Source of the DNA: an uncultured bacterium
GTDB taxonomy: Bacteria > Bacillota > Clostridia > TANB77 > CAG-508
Direction of reading: 5' to 3'
Length of the DNA stretch: 6,319 nucleotides
Assembly (NCBI GenBank): GCA_905215845.1
Contig: CAJMRU010000059.1
Location: 1 to 6,319, forward strand
Position numbers and translations under genes: made by a program
Notes under the pieces: model-generated
Told to the model about the DNA's origin: nothing
Databases searched by the model: none
Seen by the model: the letters and a program-made list of their open reading frames with translations, nothing else
Part shown: positions 5,382-6,319 of the stretch, piece by piece
How positions within the stretch are numbered: position 1 is the stretch's first letter
Layout: every line of letters starts with the position of its first letter

Positions 5382-5828
5382 TTATTTCATGTTTTCTTTT
5401 TCTATTTCTTCTATTAATTCAATTCTTTCTTTATGTCTTCCACCTTCAAATTCTGTTGCAAGCCACATTCTTAATATGCATATTGCATCATTAGTTGTTA
5501 CATCATCAGCTCCCATTGCAAGAATATTACTATCATTATGTAGTCTTGAATATTTTGCTGTAAATTCATCATGGCATAGTCCACATCTGATTCCTTTAAA
5601 TTTATTTGCTACCATGCTCATTCCAATTCCTGAACGACATATTAGAATCCCTTTTTCACATTTTTTACTTTGAACTGCTTTTGCAACTTCTTTGGCTATA
5701 TTAGGGTAGTCTACTCTTTCTTCATTCATACATCCAAAGTCTTTATATTCTATATTTTTTTCTTCTAAATATTTTTTTATTTCTTCTTTTAATTTGTATC
5801 CACCATGGTCACAACCTATAGCTATCAT
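5382..5828 (-). CDS. rpiB: Ribose-5-phosphate isomerase B (RpiB/LacAB family)
   Basis: RpiB interconverts ribose 5-phosphate and ribulose 5-phosphate in the pentose phosphate pathway. The 148-residue product has the family length. Motifs from the chosen start are IGCDHGG (4-10), VDYP (39-42), GILIC with the presumed catalytic cysteine C64, SGIGMSMVANKF (66-77), the R-LHNDSNILAMGA block (95-107, H97) and EFEGGRHKER near the C-terminus. The loop after C64 reads Arg-Ser where the usual motif is CGTG, a change at the substrate phosphate-binding region. An ATG 11 codons upstream (5859-5861) would add a non-conserved extension and overlaps the predicted -10, so I use the ATG at 5826-5828, preceded by GGAGTG. 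It is the first gene of the unit, and the tagO-like gene starts 15 bp after its stop. An allose-6-phosphate or other sugar-phosphate isomerase activity cannot be excluded. Confidence 0.93.
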   Translation of the reverse strand: MIAIGCDHGGYKLKEEIKKYLEEKNIEYKDFGCMNEERVDYPNIAKEVAKAVQSKKCEKGILICRSGIGMSMVANKFKGIRCGLCHDEFTAKYSRLHNDSNILAMGADDVTTNDAICILRMWLATEFEGGRHKERIELIEEIEKENMK

Positions 5829-5834
5829 ATAAAT

Positions 5835-5840
5835 CACTCC
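5835..5840 (-). promoter_or_regulatory. Ribosome binding site that fixes the rpiB start
   Basis: GGAGTG on the minus strand has its GGAG core eight bases before the ATG at 5826-5828. It falls inside the possible 11-codon extension from 5861, arguing for the shorter protein that matches the family N-terminus. Confidence 0.75.
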
Positions 5841-5851
5841 ATTTCTATTAC

Positions 5852-5880
5852 AATATATCATAAGTTTTTTAATATTACAA
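5852..5880 (-). promoter_or_regulatory. Sigma-A-type promoter for rpiB
   Basis: On the minus strand TTGTAA (5875-5880) and TATATT (5852-5857) are separated by exactly 17 bases, and TGA directly before the -10 gives an extended -10. Transcription would start near 5846, about 18 bases before the rpiB ATG. This would exclude the longer rpiB start at 5861. Confidence 0.6.
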
Positions 5881-5899
5881 TAATAATTTTGAATTTTAC

Positions 5900-5928
5900 T
5901 TGCATTTTACAAAATATTATGTTAGAAT
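5900..5928 (+). promoter_or_regulatory. Sigma-A-type promoter for rpsT
   Basis: TTGCAT (5900-5905) and TAGAAT (5923-5928) are spaced by 17 bases, with TGT directly before the -10 as an extended element. The predicted start near 5935 leaves a leader of about 40 bases. It is divergent from the rpiB promoter, with 19 bases between the two -35 elements. Confidence 0.65.
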
Positions 5929-5958
5929 ATCATATGTTATAGTGTAATATAGACTAAG

Positions 5959-5966
5959 AGGAGGTG
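5959..5966 (+). promoter_or_regulatory. Strong ribosome binding site for rpsT
   Basis: AGGAGGTG ends nine bases before the ATG at 5976. The GTG at 5964-5966 opens the same frame but is part of the Shine-Dalgarno sequence itself, so it is not the start. Near-perfect anti-16S pairing is usual for ribosomal protein genes. Confidence 0.85.
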
Positions 5967-5975
5967 CTTATAGAT

Positions 5976-6242
5976 ATGCCAAATATTAAATCAGCTAAAA
6001 AAAGAGTTAAAGTAATTGAGAAAAAAACTTTAAGAAATAATATGATAAAATCTGGATATAAATCAGCTGTTAAGAAATTTGAATCAGCTATTGAAGCTGG
6101 AAATTTAGAAGAAGCTAAAGTTCTATTTTCTGAAGCAACTAAAAAAATAGACCAAGCTTGTTCAAAAGGTGTTATTGTTAAAAACACAGCAGCTAGAAAA
6201 AAATCTAACTTATCAAAAAAATTAAACGCAGCTATGGCTTAA
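5976..6242 (+). CDS. rpsT: 30S ribosomal protein S20 (bS20)
   Basis: S20 is a primary 16S rRNA-binding protein of the small subunit, contacting the 5' domain and helix 44. The 88-residue basic product starts MPNIKSAKKRVKV and contains LRNNMIKSGYKSAVKKF, an acidic middle segment and the conserved tail KGVIVKNTAARKKSNLSKKL, all typical of S20 and its long-helix bundle. Length is standard. The ATG at 5976 is chosen over the in-frame GTG at 5964 because that GTG lies in the AGGAGGTG ribosome binding site and because family members begin with MPN-KSA. It has its own promoter and a hairpin terminator, so it is probably monocistronic. S20 represses its own translation in E. coli; nothing here shows whether it does so in this organism. 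Confidence 0.98.
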   Translation: MPNIKSAKKRVKVIEKKTLRNNMIKSGYKSAVKKFESAIEAGNLEEAKVLFSEATKKIDQACSKGVIVKNTAARKKSNLSKKLNAAMA

Positions 6243-6277
6243 AATTAAATAAAGATTATGCATAGTTTTTATTTTAG

Positions 6278-6319
6278 ATAACTATTTTATGTATTTTTAT
6301 ATGTAAAATAGTTATTTTT
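6278..6319 (+). terminator. Intrinsic terminator of rpsT (AT-rich hairpin and T run)
   Basis: A perfect 12-bp inverted repeat (6278-6289 with 6304-6315) is extended inward by two G-U wobbles and three A-U pairs to a TTTT loop at 6295-6298, giving a 17-bp stem. A run of T follows to the window edge. The stem has very few G-C pairs, but length, T tract and position 35 bp after the rpsT stop make termination likely. The T tract may continue beyond the window. Confidence 0.8.

Noticed and set aside
4504..5673. A 389-codon open frame on the plus strand across rpiB and the tagO-like gene
   Set aside because: It is antisense to two genes with clear family motifs and has no family resemblance of its own. 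Its low-complexity residue pattern (Ile, Asn, Thr, Ser, Pro) mirrors the opposite-strand codons.
5954..6187. A 77-codon minus-strand frame opposite rpsT
   Set aside because: It is the shadow of the S20 gene and runs through the rpsT ribosome binding site.

Overview
This is an AT-rich window of ordinary bacterial chromosome. Promoters are sigma-A-like, Shine-Dalgarno sites are strong, and genes are tightly packed. The content suggests a low-G+C Bacillota, probably a clostridium-like anaerobe. The reasons are an endonuclease-type MutL with Gram-positive motifs, a mutL...miaA order, a TagO/WecA-type lipid-carrier glycosyltransferase beside rpiB, and a rubredoxin domain, which is typical of anaerobes. 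TGG encodes Trp and TGA is not read as sense, so the code looks standard. The assignment below phylum level is inference.

Layout: five genes lie on the minus strand and one on the plus strand. Reading leftward from a divergent promoter region (about 5840-5975), the first unit is rpiB, then a TagO/WecA-family enzyme with a complete C-terminal rubredoxin domain. A GC-rich nested palindrome follows directly after its stop codon and looks like a terminator and/or a REP-type repeat. Next comes an AT-rich spacer with a 13-bp tandem repeat and an extended -10 promoter. That promoter probably starts a second minus-strand unit: mutL (mismatch repair), a small four-helix membrane protein of unknown function, and miaA (tRNA A37 prenylation), which overlaps the membrane gene by 14 bp. 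To the right, rpsT (ribosomal protein S20) has its own promoter, leader and AT-rich hairpin terminator on the plus strand. The longest gene-free stretch is about 0.2 kb.

How the genes relate: they are mostly housekeeping. RpiB belongs to the pentose phosphate pathway, TagO/WecA starts a cell-envelope glycopolymer on undecaprenyl phosphate, MutL repairs replication errors, MiaA modifies tRNA, and S20 assembles the 30S subunit. mutL and miaA are commonly neighbours in bacteria. rpiB and tagO lie in the same neighbourhood in many clostridia, usually with more genes between them.

The most unusual items are the in-frame TagO/WecA-rubredoxin fusion and the nested palindrome, whose right arm can pair with either of two left arms. 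Others are a Shine-Dalgarno site 42 bases upstream of the membrane-protein start with a perfect hairpin in between, a probable TTG start for mutL, and a very long MutL linker. I saw no CRISPR array, tRNA, rRNA, riboswitch, transposase or phage gene.
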